64,000 nt of DNA from assembly GCF_002483205.1 (NCBI RefSeq), contig NZ_DLHM01000005.1:1-64000 (forward strand), written 5' to 3'. The notes under the pieces are model-generated. The model was not told the origin of the DNA. It searched no databases and saw only the letters and a program-made list of their open reading frames with translations. The DNA comes from Flavihumibacter sp. UBA7668 (GTDB lineage Bacteria > Bacteroidota > Bacteroidia > Chitinophagales > Chitinophagaceae). Below are positions 23,790-32,991 of the stretch, in pieces. The position numbers were made by a program, and so were the translations under genes. The stretch's first letter is position 1, and each line of letters opens with the position of its first letter.

Positions 23790-24848
23790 ATGAATACAAC
23801 ACTTGTTTGCACCCAACCCGGACAGTTTGATTATCGGCAGGAGAACCTGGAAATCAGCCCGTCTTCAGCTGATTTGTTTAGTGGTCCTGCAGCCCTACTT
23901 CGCGTAAAACAGGTCGGCATTTGCGGAACCGACCTCCACGCCTTTGAAGGAACCCAGCCCTTTTTTCAATACCCCCGCATACTTGGCCATGAAATTTGCG
24001 CGGAAATTGTTGAACTGGAGAAGCAACAGGAGGGTGTAAACACCGATTTTAAACCCGGTGAACTGGTTACCCTTATTCCCTATTTCAATTGTGGTACCTG
24101 TATTGCCTGCCGCAACGGAAAACCCAATTGCTGCACCGCAATTAAAGTTTTCGGTGTACACATCGACGGCGGGCTTCGGAATTATATCCACGTGCCCATC
24201 CGTTCTCTTGTCAGCGGAAAAGGATTGGGGCCCGATCAACTCGCCCTAGTTGAGCCCCTTGCTATTGGTGCACATGCCGTACGGCGCGCTGGTCTGAAAG
24301 AAGGTGAATTTGTTCTGGTAATGGGTGCCGGACCAATTGGACTGGGACTTATGGAAATGGCGCGATTATCCGGCGCACAGATTATAGCACAGGATATCAA
24401 CCCGGCGCGACTTGAATTTTGCCGGCGGCAATTGGGAATTGAATATACCATCAACCCGGCAAAGGAAGATCCCGTTGAAAAATTGAAAGCCATCACCAAT
24501 GGCGATATGCCCACTGCTGTGTTTGATGCTACCGGTTACCTTGGTGCCATCGAAAAAGGCATCGATTACCTGGCACATGGCGGCAGGTATGTTTTGGTTG
24601 GTTTGCAAAAGCAGGCCTTCTCCTTTTCCCATCCAGAATTTCATAAACGCGAATCAACGCTGATGAGTAGCCGAAATGCCACGCGCGAAGATTTTGAATG
24701 GGTAATTGAATCGCTGCAGGTTAACAAAATCAATCCGGCTACCTATATCACACACCGGATTCCATTCAGTAAACTGGCTGATGAATTTCCTTCCTTGCTG
24801 AATCCAACAACCGGAGTAATTAAAGCAATGGTGGAGATGGAAGGCTGA
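23790..24848 (+). CDS. Zinc-dependent alcohol dehydrogenase family protein
   Basis: A 352-residue medium-chain dehydrogenase/reductase. The zinc ligands are in ICGTDLHAFEG and GHE, and the structural zinc loop is CGTCIACRNGKPNCC. The cofactor motif is VMGAGPIGLGLMEMARLSGA. It resembles the sorbitol/threonine/galactitol-phosphate dehydrogenase branch and oxidises a polyol or sugar-derived alcohol with NAD(P). A short promoter region follows the tRNA. It converges with the glycosyltransferase gene two bases away. Confidence 0.92.
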   Translation: MNTTLVCTQPGQFDYRQENLEISPSSADLFSGPAALLRVKQVGICGTDLHAFEGTQPFFQYPRILGHEICAEIVELEKQQEGVNTDFKPGELVTLIPYFNCGTCIACRNGKPNCCTAIKVFGVHIDGGLRNYIHVPIRSLVSGKGLGPDQLALVEPLAIGAHAVRRAGLKEGEFVLVMGAGPIGLGLMEMARLSGAQIIAQDINPARLEFCRRQLGIEYTINPAKEDPVEKLKAITNGDMPTAVFDATGYLGAIEKGIDYLAHGGRYVLVGLQKQAFSFSHPEFHKRESTLMSSRNATREDFEWVIESLQVNKINPATYITHRIPFSKLADEFPSLLNPTTGVIKAMVEMEG

Positions 24849-24850
24849 TT

Positions 24851-26533
24851 TCATTTACCTCCCGCTTCCAACAGGTAGCGATATTGGAGGTACCTGGGGC
24901 GCTTATCGGGCAGTAAAAATCCGATCTTTAATTTGGAGATATGATAATGCGGAAAGCTGTCGATTACCTGAATGCGGGCACCTTCCTGTTGAAGTGTATC
25001 GAGTTGCTGACGGGATGTGTAGACTAAAATCGAACTATCTTTTGTAAAAGCGGACAATTCTTTCCGTTCAGCATAACGAACAGGCCCATGCGAATAAAAA
25101 TCCAGCGAATAGGAAGGAGGGTTGATCGTATAGACAGTTTCACCCGGACGATTTAGATTCAGCCAGCCCGCTGCCTTTTCACCCGACTGATACTGCAGCA
25201 AAGCCGGATAAAAATATAAATTTAAAAAACCGTAGAGAGCAATCGCCGCCAGGCTGGTTGTAAGGATAAGTTGCTGCAGTTTCCCGAAGCCAAATTTGGG
25301 AGCGCGTTTCCAAAGTATCCACCAGCCAATTGCCATAGCCAGAACATACACAAGGGGACGAAAATTGGATGGATACATCAATGCCCATAAACCCATGCAC
25401 CCGATTAACAAGAGCAGGGAAATTCCAAATTGAATGGAGCTGAATATGCGAATTATCCGACTGTTTTCATCCTGTTTCAGTAACCAGTTGGCTGTTAAAA
25501 TGGCGAAAAAAGGAAACACGATATTCATGTAATGCGGCAACTGAAAACGCGAAGCGGAAAATAATAAAAAGCAAAGCAGGGAAATTCCTGGCAGCACCCA
25601 TTCTCCTTTTTCCCGACGATACAAAGCGCGTAACCGGTTGCCTAAACTTGTATATAATAAGATCGACCAGGGTAAAAAAGCCCACAATAAAGTATGCAGA
25701 AAGAAAAAGGGATCGCCTTTGCCTTTGATGGGGCCGGTATTGAGAAACCGCCCGAATTGGCTGTCCCAGAAGAAAAACCGGATACCCGATACGCCGGTGC
25801 GTCCAAAAATCAATTTCTCCGGGTGCTGATCGAACTGAAGGTAGAGGCAGATCAGTTCCGGCAGGATAAACAGGCCGGTTAATCCCAGTGCAATCCACCA
25901 GCGCGCTCTTAAGAGTTCCGTTTTCAGTTGTCCGTTGAGCCACCAGTGCAACACAAATCCGCCTGCCACCGGAATCAGCAGAAAAATCCCCTTGGTCATA
26001 ATCGCCGCCGCCAGGAACAATGCTCCAGCCCACCCGACCGGTGCCACCCGGCGGGTGCCACCGGTCGGGTGCCAATAGTACACGCAGCCGGCGAGCAGGC
26101 CGGTGAGATAGGGTTCAGCGCGGACATCATTGTTTGAGATGACGAGGTGAAGGGCGGTCAGGTAAATCAGGAGGGCTACCTGCGCAACCTGTTCGGTATA
26201 CAGGCGGCGGGCAATCAGAAAGGTATACCATCCCCCCAGCGCCCAGAAAACAAGTGCCGGAATTTTATAGGCGATTTCATTGATTCCAAAGAGTGAATAA
26301 CTGATCGCCGTCATCCAGAAAGGGAAATGAGGCTTGTCGAGCCAGTTGCGGTTGTGGGCGATCAGGTTGATCCAGTCGCCTGTTTGTACCATGGTTTTGG
26401 CGATGCTGGCATAAAGCGCGCCATCCGGCTCCAATATGCTGTTATGTAATCCTAAAAGATTAACGAGGATACCGCCGGCAGTGAGGGCAATAAACCAATT
26501 GCGCCAGAGGGCCGGCTGTTTTGCTTGGGTCAT
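24851..26533 (-). CDS. ArnT-like glycosyltransferase family 39, with a palindromic-repeat insertion
   Basis: A 560-residue multi-spanning membrane protein of the ArnT/PMT (GT39) type, using a polyprenyl-phosphate sugar donor. The first luminal loop has the catalytic-type acidic motif LEPDGALYASIAKTMV and NRNWLDKPHFPFW. About ten hydrophobic helices follow, and the C-terminal 120 residues are soluble. After VYYW (near residue 154) a 14-residue stretch, HPTGGTRRVAPVGW, is encoded by a 41-bp palindromic repeat plus one base (26031-26071). It keeps the frame and sits in a loop between helices. The acceptor (lipid A, glycan or protein) is unknown. The PAP2 gene upstream, 23 bases away, may recycle polyprenyl phosphate and be co-transcribed. 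Confidence 0.88.
   Translation of the reverse strand: MTQAKQPALWRNWFIALTAGGILVNLLGLHNSILEPDGALYASIAKTMVQTGDWINLIAHNRNWLDKPHFPFWMTAISYSLFGINEIAYKIPALVFWALGGWYTFLIARRLYTEQVAQVALLIYLTALHLVISNNDVRAEPYLTGLLAGCVYYWHPTGGTRRVAPVGWAGALFLAAAIMTKGIFLLIPVAGGFVLHWWLNGQLKTELLRARWWIALGLTGLFILPELICLYLQFDQHPEKLIFGRTGVSGIRFFFWDSQFGRFLNTGPIKGKGDPFFFLHTLLWAFLPWSILLYTSLGNRLRALYRREKGEWVLPGISLLCFLLFSASRFQLPHYMNIVFPFFAILTANWLLKQDENSRIIRIFSSIQFGISLLLLIGCMGLWALMYPSNFRPLVYVLAMAIGWWILWKRAPKFGFGKLQQLILTTSLAAIALYGFLNLYFYPALLQYQSGEKAAGWLNLNRPGETVYTINPPSYSLDFYSHGPVRYAERKELSAFTKDSSILVYTSRQQLDTLQQEGARIQVIDSFPHYHISKLKIGFLLPDKRPRYLQYRYLLEAGGK
26031..26071. repeat. Dispersed 3-unit palindromic repeat, copy A (inside GT39)
   Basis: Three 13-mers, CACCCGACCGGTG, CACCCGGCGGGTG and CACCGGTCGGGTG, are separated by single C residues (41 bp). 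With one linker base the insertion is 42 bp, so the coding frame is kept. Confidence 0.85.
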
Positions 26534-26556
26534 GGACGGAAATTCAGGATGAAAAA

Positions 26557-27162
26557 TCAGGGTAGGGAAACCGTATCGGGATGGGCCATTCTTTTCCGGC
26601 GGTTATCCCAGAATTCAAACAATTTGGCCATCGCAGTTCCAATAAATATACCCAATAATCCCCCACCCAGAATATCGATGGGGTAATGTTTGCCCACATA
26701 GACCTGGGCATATCCAATCAAAAAGGCCCATACAAAAAGCCCATACCAGCGCTGGCCTTTAATCAGGTAGATGGCCCAATACCAAAAGGAAGCTAACGCA
26801 AAATGGTTGCTGGCATGGGAGGAGGGGAATCCATATTTGCCGCCGCAACCTACCAGGGAGCGAACCATGCCTTCCAGTTCATCCTCATAACAGGGCCGCT
26901 CACGAGCGAAAAACGGTTTGAAAATGGAAGCACTTGAAAAATCCGCCAAACCAAAACTGGCGATTGTTAAGGCTATAAATACCAACATTTTGGAGGGTGC
27001 ATTTTTCCAGATCCAATACAACATAAATGCATAAAACGGGATCCAGAGTTTGGCTTCCCGCATACCCAGCATAAAATGATCCATGAAATTCGATACCCCT
27101 GCATCCTGAATCAACCTGAATAAAGTGTAATCAAATTGAATGAGTTCTTCGGTCCAGCTCAT
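26557..27162 (-). CDS. PAP2-family membrane phosphatase
   Basis: A phosphatase of about 201 residues of the PAP2 (lipid phosphatase/undecaprenyl-diphosphatase) family with five or six membrane helices. The three active-site motifs are FFARERPCYED (KxxxxxRP type, without the usual Lys), PSSHASNHFALASFWYW (PSGH type) and VYVGKHYPIDILGGGLLG (SRxxxxxHxxxD type). The ATG at 27162 is chosen because an upstream in-frame ATG at 27192 adds only unrelated residues. It lies just upstream of the GT39 gene, which fits a role in polyprenyl-phosphate recycling. Confidence 0.9.
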   Translation of the reverse strand: MSWTEELIQFDYTLFRLIQDAGVSNFMDHFMLGMREAKLWIPFYAFMLYWIWKNAPSKMLVFIALTIASFGLADFSSASIFKPFFARERPCYEDELEGMVRSLVGCGGKYGFPSSHASNHFALASFWYWAIYLIKGQRWYGLFVWAFLIGYAQVYVGKHYPIDILGGGLLGIFIGTAMAKLFEFWDNRRKRMAHPDTVSLP

Positions 27163-27269
27163 GTGTGTAGTTTGCGTAACGAAATTGATCATCCCATATT
27201 ATTAAACTACAATGCCAGCATTACCAAAGTTTTAAATCTGAATTAGAATTGAGTTAGAATTCCCCTTTT

Positions 27270-27310
27270 CACCCGCCGGGTGCCACCCGACCGGTGGCAC
27301 CCGGCGGGTG
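27270..27310. repeat. Dispersed 3-unit palindromic repeat, copy B
   Basis: CACCCGCCGGGTG, CACCCGACCGGTG and CACCCGGCGGGTG are joined by C and G (41 bp). With the flanking TTTT and AAAA it forms 22-bp perfect arms around five bases. It lies between the Rieske gene and the PAP2 gene. The A-run comes after the hairpin on both strands, so it is not an ordinary terminator. Confidence 0.85.
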
Positions 27311-27318
27311 AAAAAAGT

Positions 27319-27651
27319 TCAGCAGCCGATGTAGAGGCCATCGGGGCGGTCTTCCACGGGCCAGCGGCGGAGGCGGTAACCTTCGCCGGAAACATTATAT
27401 CCGGTGGAGATGTTGAATCGATATCGGTGCAGTGGGCAGACTACATTCCCCAGGGCATCAATAAAGCCATCGGAAAGCAAGCCGCTGGCATGGGGACATT
27501 TATACGCAAAGGCAAATAAGCGATCCTTAAAACGGCCAATACAAATTGGTCGGCCATCCAGCTCAGCTAAAGCAATCTGATTGGTGCCAAAAACCAGCTC
27601 GGAGGAAGAGCCGGCTATTCGCACCCAATTATAAGATCTCAGGTTATTCAT
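27319..27651 (-). CDS. Rieske (2Fe-2S) domain protein
   Basis: A 110-residue single-domain Rieske protein. The cluster ligands are in YKCPHASGLLS (Cys-x-His) and VVCPLHRYRFN (Cys-x-x-His). The C-terminus closes with PVEDRPDGLYIGC. It resembles small ferredoxin-like subunits of nitrite reductase or dioxygenase systems, but no partner oxygenase is nearby, so the electron acceptor is unknown. It lies 12 bases downstream of hflX and is probably translated from the same mRNA. Confidence 0.9.
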   Translation of the reverse strand: MNNLRSYNWVRIAGSSSELVFGTNQIALAELDGRPICIGRFKDRLFAFAYKCPHASGLLSDGFIDALGNVVCPLHRYRFNISTGYNVSGEGYRLRRWPVEDRPDGLYIGC

Positions 27652-27663
27652 TCTTGCTGGCGC

Positions 27664-28884
27664 CTATTGGTCGAAGCCTTCTTCGTTCTGCTCAAAACTG
27701 CCGAAGAATTCGGTTTTGTAGGGGTACCGTTCGCGGTACATCTGCCGCACTTTATTCAAAATAGTAGCCCGCAATCCTTCCAGATTGCGGCGTTCAATTG
27801 CGGAAATAAACACACAGTTGCCGAGCGTTAAATTTTCCCATCGCTCTCTTACTTCTTCCAGAATCTGGGTTTTAACCTCCGGCTCCAGCCAGTCGTCAAA
27901 GGTGTTTTTCTCGTATTGATCCAGCTTGTTGAAGATCGTGATCATCGGTTTTTCGGTCACTTTCAATTCCTGCAGGGTCTTGTTTACTACATTGAACTGG
28001 TCCTCGTATTGCGCATGTGAAAGATCCACTACATGCAGGAGAATATCAGCTTCCCGTACTTCATCCAGGGTGCTTTTAAAACTTTCCACCAGATGGTGCG
28101 GCAGCTTACGGATGAACCCAACCGTATCGCTCAGTAAAAACGGCGTGGTATCAAACACCACTTTACGCGTGGTGGTATCCAGTGTGGCGAATAATTTATT
28201 CTCGGCGAACACCTCACTCTTGCTGAGCAGGTTCATGATGGTGCTTTTCCCCACATTCGTATAACCAACCAATGCCACCCTTATAAATTCTCCCCGGTCT
28301 TTTCGTTGTGTAAACGACTGTTTGTCAATTTCGCTTAAACGTCTCCGTAAGAGGGCGATTTTTTCCTTTACAATCCGGCGATCCGTTTCAATTTCGGTTT
28401 CACCCGGTCCACGGGTACCGATACCACCTCCCTGCCGTTCCAGGTGTTTCCACATCCCTTTGAGGCGGGGTAGTAAATACTGGTATTGTGCCAGTTCCAC
28501 CTGGGTTTTAGCCTGTGCGGTTTTGGCGCGTCGGGCAAAAATATCCAGGATCAGATCGGAGCGATCAATCGTTTTCACACCAAGGGCCTTTTCAATATTG
28601 GTAATCTGCGAGCCGGTAAGTTCATCATCAAAAATGACCAGATTGATATCCCGCCCGCTTATATAGTCCTTTATTTCTTCCAGCTTTCCCTTGCCTACAA
28701 AGGTTTTGGAATCGGGATGTGCCAGTTTTTGGGTAAATCTGCGAACTGCTTCGGCACCGGCCGTTTCTGCCAGGAAAGCGAGTTCATCGAGGTATTCACG
28801 CACCTGCTGATCGGTCTGGTCTTTTTGGATCACACCTACCAATACGGTCCGTTCGTTTTCTGCTATCTGTTTTTTCTCTATCAA
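27664..28884 (-). CDS. hflX: GTPase HflX
   Basis: A 406-residue HflX, a ribosome-associated GTPase that splits stalled 70S ribosomes under stress. The N-terminal HflX domain (SKTFVGKGKLEEIKDYI and LVIFDDELTGSQITNIEKAL) is followed by a coiled linker with GGIGTRGPGETEIETDRR. The G domain starts at about residue 206 with GYTNVGKSTIMNLL and continues with DTVGFIRKLPHHLVESF and FNKLDQ. The start is read as TTG at 28884 (MIEKKQ as in relatives), since no ATG fits. TAATTTTG at 28923-28916 is a good -7 box. It leads a unit with the Rieske gene. Confidence 0.94.
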   Translation of the reverse strand: MIEKKQIAENERTVLVGVIQKDQTDQQVREYLDELAFLAETAGAEAVRRFTQKLAHPDSKTFVGKGKLEEIKDYISGRDINLVIFDDELTGSQITNIEKALGVKTIDRSDLILDIFARRAKTAQAKTQVELAQYQYLLPRLKGMWKHLERQGGGIGTRGPGETEIETDRRIVKEKIALLRRRLSEIDKQSFTQRKDRGEFIRVALVGYTNVGKSTIMNLLSKSEVFAENKLFATLDTTTRKVVFDTTPFLLSDTVGFIRKLPHHLVESFKSTLDEVREADILLHVVDLSHAQYEDQFNVVNKTLQELKVTEKPMITIFNKLDQYEKNTFDDWLEPEVKTQILEEVRERWENLTLGNCVFISAIERRNLEGLRATILNKVRQMYRERYPYKTEFFGSFEQNEEGFDQ

Positions 28885-28926
28885 ATTATCTTCAATTGTA
28901 TGTTTCTCAGGTCGGCAAAATTAGCA

Positions 28927-28955
28927 TAAAAAAAGCGGGCCACCTGACCCGCTTT
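28927..28955 (-). terminator. Terminator of the beta-barrel protein gene
   Basis: On the minus strand the stem AAAGCGGG/CCCGCTTT is followed by a run of Ts. It ends the transcript of gene 28974-29753 just before the hflX promoter. Confidence 0.8.
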
Positions 28956-28973
28956 ACTAAACCCAAAATCTCT

Positions 28974-29753
28974 TTATAATCCACTGATCGTTAAGCCAAT
29001 TGAAACCGGATGTACCGGCGGGCCCTGGTTATCCTTGATCAGGGTATTGATCTGATAGGCGCCATAAAGTCCGAATGGGCCATAACTGATTCGTGCAGTG
29101 GCTGCCAGTCTCAGACTGTTGAAATATCGTCTGGAGTTAATTTTCTCCGTATAATTATTGATGGCGCTGCCGGATTTGGTCTGAAAATTTTTGCCTTTGG
29201 TATGGGCATTCACCATAGTACCAACTTTCGCACCCAATGCAAATTTCCAGCTCTTATTGGTGTTTTCCGGATTAGCGGCAAAACGCAATTCCACCGGAAT
29301 CTCCGCCCAAACATTCACCAGTTTGTATTTTTTGAAATGATTGGTATCCGCAAGGTTACGGAAAGCAAGGGTCGGACTGGAACCTGCGATATCTACTTTG
29401 TGTTTGTCAAAAAATACATTGCTGGAACCGATCCCCACACCAATTCCCACGCTGAAACGGGGATCTACTTTAAAGGGGAAATCCATCATCAGGTAAATAT
29501 TCAGGTGACGTCCAAGTCCGGTTAGTCGAATAGAATCCGGCACCTGACTCCAGGTATCATAACCAACCTGAAACATGAAATGATCATTTGCCCGATTGGC
29601 CAGTTTCACTTTGCTCCAGTCTTTTTTGGGTTTGGCGGCCTTTTCACTTGCTTTTGCAGCAGGTTGGGTAGCGGGTGTAGCACTGCTATCTGTCTGGGCC
29701 TGAACAGCCAGGGTCAAAAGGATGGCAGACAGGACGGCGGTAAGTTTTCTCAT
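28974..29753 (-). CDS. Outer-membrane beta-barrel protein (PorT-like)
   Basis: A 259-residue exported protein. A signal peptide (MRKLTAVLSAILLTLAVQAQ) is followed by an Ala/Lys-rich linker (residues 24-50). Alternating hydrophobic strands end in a typical barrel terminus (HPVSIGLTISGL). Strand-like blocks such as HFMFQVGYDTWSQVP and FSVGIGVGIGSSNVFF suit the outer-membrane beta-barrel/PorT-like class of Bacteroidota. Its function is unknown. It has a minus-strand TAGATTTG box at 29778-29771 and its own terminator. Confidence 0.8.
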   Translation of the reverse strand: MRKLTAVLSAILLTLAVQAQTDSSATPATQPAAKASEKAAKPKKDWSKVKLANRANDHFMFQVGYDTWSQVPDSIRLTGLGRHLNIYLMMDFPFKVDPRFSVGIGVGIGSSNVFFDKHKVDIAGSSPTLAFRNLADTNHFKKYKLVNVWAEIPVELRFAANPENTNKSWKFALGAKVGTMVNAHTKGKNFQTKSGSAINNYTEKINSRRYFNSLRLAATARISYGPFGLYGAYQINTLIKDNQGPPVHPVSIGLTISGL

Positions 29754-29867
29754 ATTCGGTTGATAAAGCGCAAATCTATCGGTTGGGCTGCATGAGCCCT
29801 CCCTTCACGTTGTTAATGTTATTAAAAACCGCAAAAATAGGGCTTTTCCGCTTGTGCAGGTAAATGA

Positions 29868-30911
29868 TCAGACAGACACCACTCTTTTTTCTTTGTGACT
29901 GAGCTGAGCGGCATCCAGGATGGTCATGGTTTTAATTGCATCCGTTACCGGTACCGGATTCGGCGCTCCCTTCACAATGGTATTATATACGTCATCATAA
30001 AAACCCATATAATTGCCCGGGGTGGATCGGGTTTCCTTACGAACCAGTTTCCCATCGATGAGAGTATGCAGCAATCCATCCGGTTTGGCTGGGGCCGGGC
30101 ACCAGGCGCCCACGCTCGGAATCGTTCCTTTTAGTAATTCGGTTTCCTGCAAATCAGAACGTTCCTGGATAAAAGTTCCGTTCATTCCCTGTAAAACGAA
30201 AGCCGGAACGGTTTCGCGGGCTACGACGGTTGCTTTCAAACGCACCCGCATGCGCGGATAAAATAGCAGCATTTCGAAATAATCATTACTCTCTACCTGA
30301 TCTCTTAACGTCATAATATCTGCATACACCGCCTGAGGCCATCCGAATAATTGCAATGTCTGATCTGTAAGATGTGATCCTAAATCATGCAATACACCTG
30401 CACCAGGTAAATTCTTTTCTTTATGCGCTTTTCCACTTGGCTCGGTGCGATACCGATCATACCGGAATTCAACTTCCCTGATCTCACCCAGCCATCCCTT
30501 ATCCACCACTTCCTTAATGGCGCGATAATCACCATCATAACGTCGGTTCTGATAAACAATCAAATGAAGGTTCCGCTCTTTGGCCAACAGATCCAGCTGA
30601 ACCGCTTCTTCCGCATTGGTGGTAACCGGTTTTTCAACCACCACATGTTTGCCTGCTTCCAGTGCCAGACGGGTAAAATCATAATGCGTTTGAGTGGGTG
30701 TATTCACTACGATCAATTCAATACTGTCATCCGAAAGAAGTCCTTCAAATGATCGAACCAGTTTACTATGATCATACAATCCTCTTGAATCCTGGTTATG
30801 GCGTTCAACGATGGCCGTTAGTTCATATCCCGGATGATTATCTATAAATGGTGCATGAAATAATTTTCCGCTCATACCAAAGGAGCAGATGCCTGTATTG
30901 ATTACTCTCAT
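29868..30911 (-). CDS. Gfo/Idh/MocA family oxidoreductase
   Basis: An NAD(P)-dependent oxidoreductase of about 347 residues of the Gfo/Idh/MocA family, a sugar or cyclitol dehydrogenase. The Rossmann part begins VINTGICSFGMSGKLFHAPF and the conserved EKP motif is in VVVEKPVTTN. The C-terminal domain has GAGVLHDLGSHLTDQ. The ATG at 30911 opens the Rossmann strand directly; the frame upstream is not conserved. It diverges from the sulfatase gene and its substrate is unknown. Confidence 0.92.
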   Translation of the reverse strand: MRVINTGICSFGMSGKLFHAPFIDNHPGYELTAIVERHNQDSRGLYDHSKLVRSFEGLLSDDSIELIVVNTPTQTHYDFTRLALEAGKHVVVEKPVTTNAEEAVQLDLLAKERNLHLIVYQNRRYDGDYRAIKEVVDKGWLGEIREVEFRYDRYRTEPSGKAHKEKNLPGAGVLHDLGSHLTDQTLQLFGWPQAVYADIMTLRDQVESNDYFEMLLFYPRMRVRLKATVVARETVPAFVLQGMNGTFIQERSDLQETELLKGTIPSVGAWCPAPAKPDGLLHTLIDGKLVRKETRSTPGNYMGFYDDVYNTIVKGAPNPVPVTDAIKTMTILDAAQLSHKEKRVVSV

Positions 30912-30993
30912 ACCTGCTAAAATACGTCCTTCATTCGAAAGAGATAGCATTTTTGGAATTAATACCTATCTTTTTGGCGCCAAACCAAGCTAT

Positions 30994-32502
30994 ATGAAAC
31001 AGTTGCTTTTAGTCATTTTCTCCGGTCTTATTTTAACGCAATCAACTGCTCAGGAAAAATTGAATGTGGTTTTTATTTTAACTGATGATCACCGGCATGA
31101 TGCCATGGGTTTTACCGGAAGGATTCCCTGGCTGGAAACACCCAATATGGATCTGATGGCAAAACAGGGTGTATGGGTGAAAAACGCAACGGTTACTACT
31201 GCCTTGTGCTCTCCGTCAAGGGCTTCGATTTTAACCGGGCAGTATGCGCATACACATACCGTTGTTGATAATTTTTCTCCACTTCCAAAGAACCTGCGAT
31301 TTTTTCCGGAATACCTTCAAAAGGCTGGGTATCAAACAAGCTTTTTTGGTAAATGGCATATGGGGCACCAGGGCGATCAGCCACAGAAAGGGTTTCATCA
31401 CTGGGAAAGTTTTACCGGACAGGGCGTATATTTTAATCCGCGACTGAATATCAATGGTGCCAGAACACAGTATAAAGACAGTGCGTATATAACGGATCTG
31501 TTAACGGATCATGCCATTGAATGGATTAAAAAACAAAAGAAAGGGCAACCCTTTTTTACCTACATCTCACATAAAGGGGTACACGATGAATTTATGCCGG
31601 CACCACGCCACAGAGGCAGGTATGCGAATAAACCAATTCCCTATCCTTCCACCATCAATCTCACTGCAAAGCAGGGTAGCAAAATCTTTGGCGATACCAC
31701 TCAACTGCCGCTGGCGCATCGCGCGGCATCCGATCCATCCTATAATGTAAAAGACATTCCTTCCTGGGTTTGGGCGCAACGGAACAGCTGGCATGGCGTT
31801 GATTTTATGTATAACGGGCGGGTTTGGTTTGATGAATTCTATCGCCGCTATTGTGAAACTTTACTGGCCGTTGATGAAAGTATTGGCCGTATTATACAAA
31901 CCCTGAAAGAAACCGGACAGGATAAAAACACCATCCTGGTGTACATGGGCGATAATGGTTTCCTCATGGGAGAACATGGCCTGATAGACAAACGTAACAT
32001 GTATGAAGAAAGCCAGAAAGTTCCGTTGCTGGTATATGCACCTGCACATATTAAAGGCGGACAAATTCTCGATGCCGTGATTCAGAACATTGATATTGCA
32101 CCAACTGTTTTGGATATTGCAAGAGTGGAAAAGCCATCGCAAATGCAGGGAACTTCTTTTTTACCCTTGCTGAAAGGGGCGAAAATCGCCTGGAGAAGCA
32201 AGGCTTTCTATGAATATTATTGGGAGTATTCTTTCCCTCAAACACCCACTACATTTGGTTTGCGCGATGGCCGTTACAAATTCATTTATTATCCCGGTGT
32301 TTGGGATGTAAGTGAATTGTATGATCTGGAAACAGACCCTGAAGAGAAAAAGAATTTATGGCGTCATCCGGATTATCAGGAAACGGCTATGCGTTTGCGC
32401 AATGAATTGTGGGACTGGCTGGAACAAACCGGTGGCATGCAGATTCCATTAAAACGCATTACAGAGAAGCGGGGTGATTACGGGATGCATGGATTGTATT
32501 GA
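30994..32502 (+). CDS. Secreted sulfatase (formylglycine type)
   Basis: A 502-residue type I sulfatase. A signal peptide (MKQLLLVIFSGLILTQSTAQ) is followed by the metal-binding DDHRHD (Asp31, Asp32). Cys72 lies in CSPSRASILTG, the CxPSR signature that is turned into formylglycine by the maturase. GDNGFLMGEHGLIDKR supplies the remaining metal ligands. The C-terminal DVSELYDLETDPEEKKNLW is the typical subdomain. It resembles N-acetylglucosamine-6- or choline-type sulfatases; the glycan target is not readable. Its end overlaps the convergent acetyltransferase by 44 bases. Confidence 0.92.
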   Translation: MKQLLLVIFSGLILTQSTAQEKLNVVFILTDDHRHDAMGFTGRIPWLETPNMDLMAKQGVWVKNATVTTALCSPSRASILTGQYAHTHTVVDNFSPLPKNLRFFPEYLQKAGYQTSFFGKWHMGHQGDQPQKGFHHWESFTGQGVYFNPRLNINGARTQYKDSAYITDLLTDHAIEWIKKQKKGQPFFTYISHKGVHDEFMPAPRHRGRYANKPIPYPSTINLTAKQGSKIFGDTTQLPLAHRAASDPSYNVKDIPSWVWAQRNSWHGVDFMYNGRVWFDEFYRRYCETLLAVDESIGRIIQTLKETGQDKNTILVYMGDNGFLMGEHGLIDKRNMYEESQKVPLLVYAPAHIKGGQILDAVIQNIDIAPTVLDIARVEKPSQMQGTSFLPLLKGAKIAWRSKAFYEYYWEYSFPQTPTTFGLRDGRYKFIYYPGVWDVSELYDLETDPEEKKNLWRHPDYQETAMRLRNELWDWLEQTGGMQIPLKRITEKRGDYGMHGLY

Positions 32503-32986
32503 TCATGTCATAATTGGAGCCTTCCCATTCAAAATATCCCTTAATGCGAAAACCGTTGGAGAGATAAAAATTTACAGCGCGGATATTGCTGCATTGTACG
32601 CCGCCCCATAAAATCAGGCGTTGGATCCCTTCTTCTGTCAGGTAAGGCAAGGCCTGATGCAGCAATGCTTTGCCCAGGCCCAGCCCCTGTCTGGAATCGG
32701 AGAGAACAGGTGCATAGGAAGCATCGGATGGTAATAAGGTGATTCCATAATGTTGGTAACGATCGCGTTCCCAGGGAAAAGTTCCTTTTAAGAATACCTG
32801 ATAACCACTGATGTTTTCTGCTTCTTCAGAAATCAGCAGGAGGTAAGCCGGATCTTCCACCAGTTGAATAATAGCATCCCTGTGCATTGAATGGGGAGCA
32901 TACAATAGTTTAGTTGATGCATTAAGCGATTCATAAAAACAGCTTATTGCGGCTGCGTCCTGAATGCCTGCTTTTCGGGTATGCAT
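32459..32986 (-). CDS. GNAT family N-acetyltransferase
   Basis: A 175-residue GNAT acetyltransferase. It starts HTRKAGIQDAAAISCFYE, and the acetyl-CoA loop is DSRQGLGLGKALLHQALPYL. The C-terminal NFYLSNGFRIKGYFEW is the usual end. The acceptor is unknown. It is placed six bases after the methyltransferase gene and overlaps the sulfatase 3' end on the other strand. Confidence 0.88.
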   Translation of the reverse strand: MHTRKAGIQDAAAISCFYESLNASTKLLYAPHSMHRDAIIQLVEDPAYLLLISEEAENISGYQVFLKGTFPWERDRYQHYGITLLPSDASYAPVLSDSRQGLGLGKALLHQALPYLTEEGIQRLILWGGVQCSNIRAVNFYLSNGFRIKGYFEWEGSNYDMINTIHASRNHPASL

Positions 32987-32991
32987 GGGTG

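Noticed and set aside
27270..27310. Palindrome as a plain intrinsic terminator for the Rieske gene
   Set aside because: On both strands the T-run comes before and the A-run after the hairpin, the reverse of a terminator, and sister copies occur elsewhere, one inside a gene.
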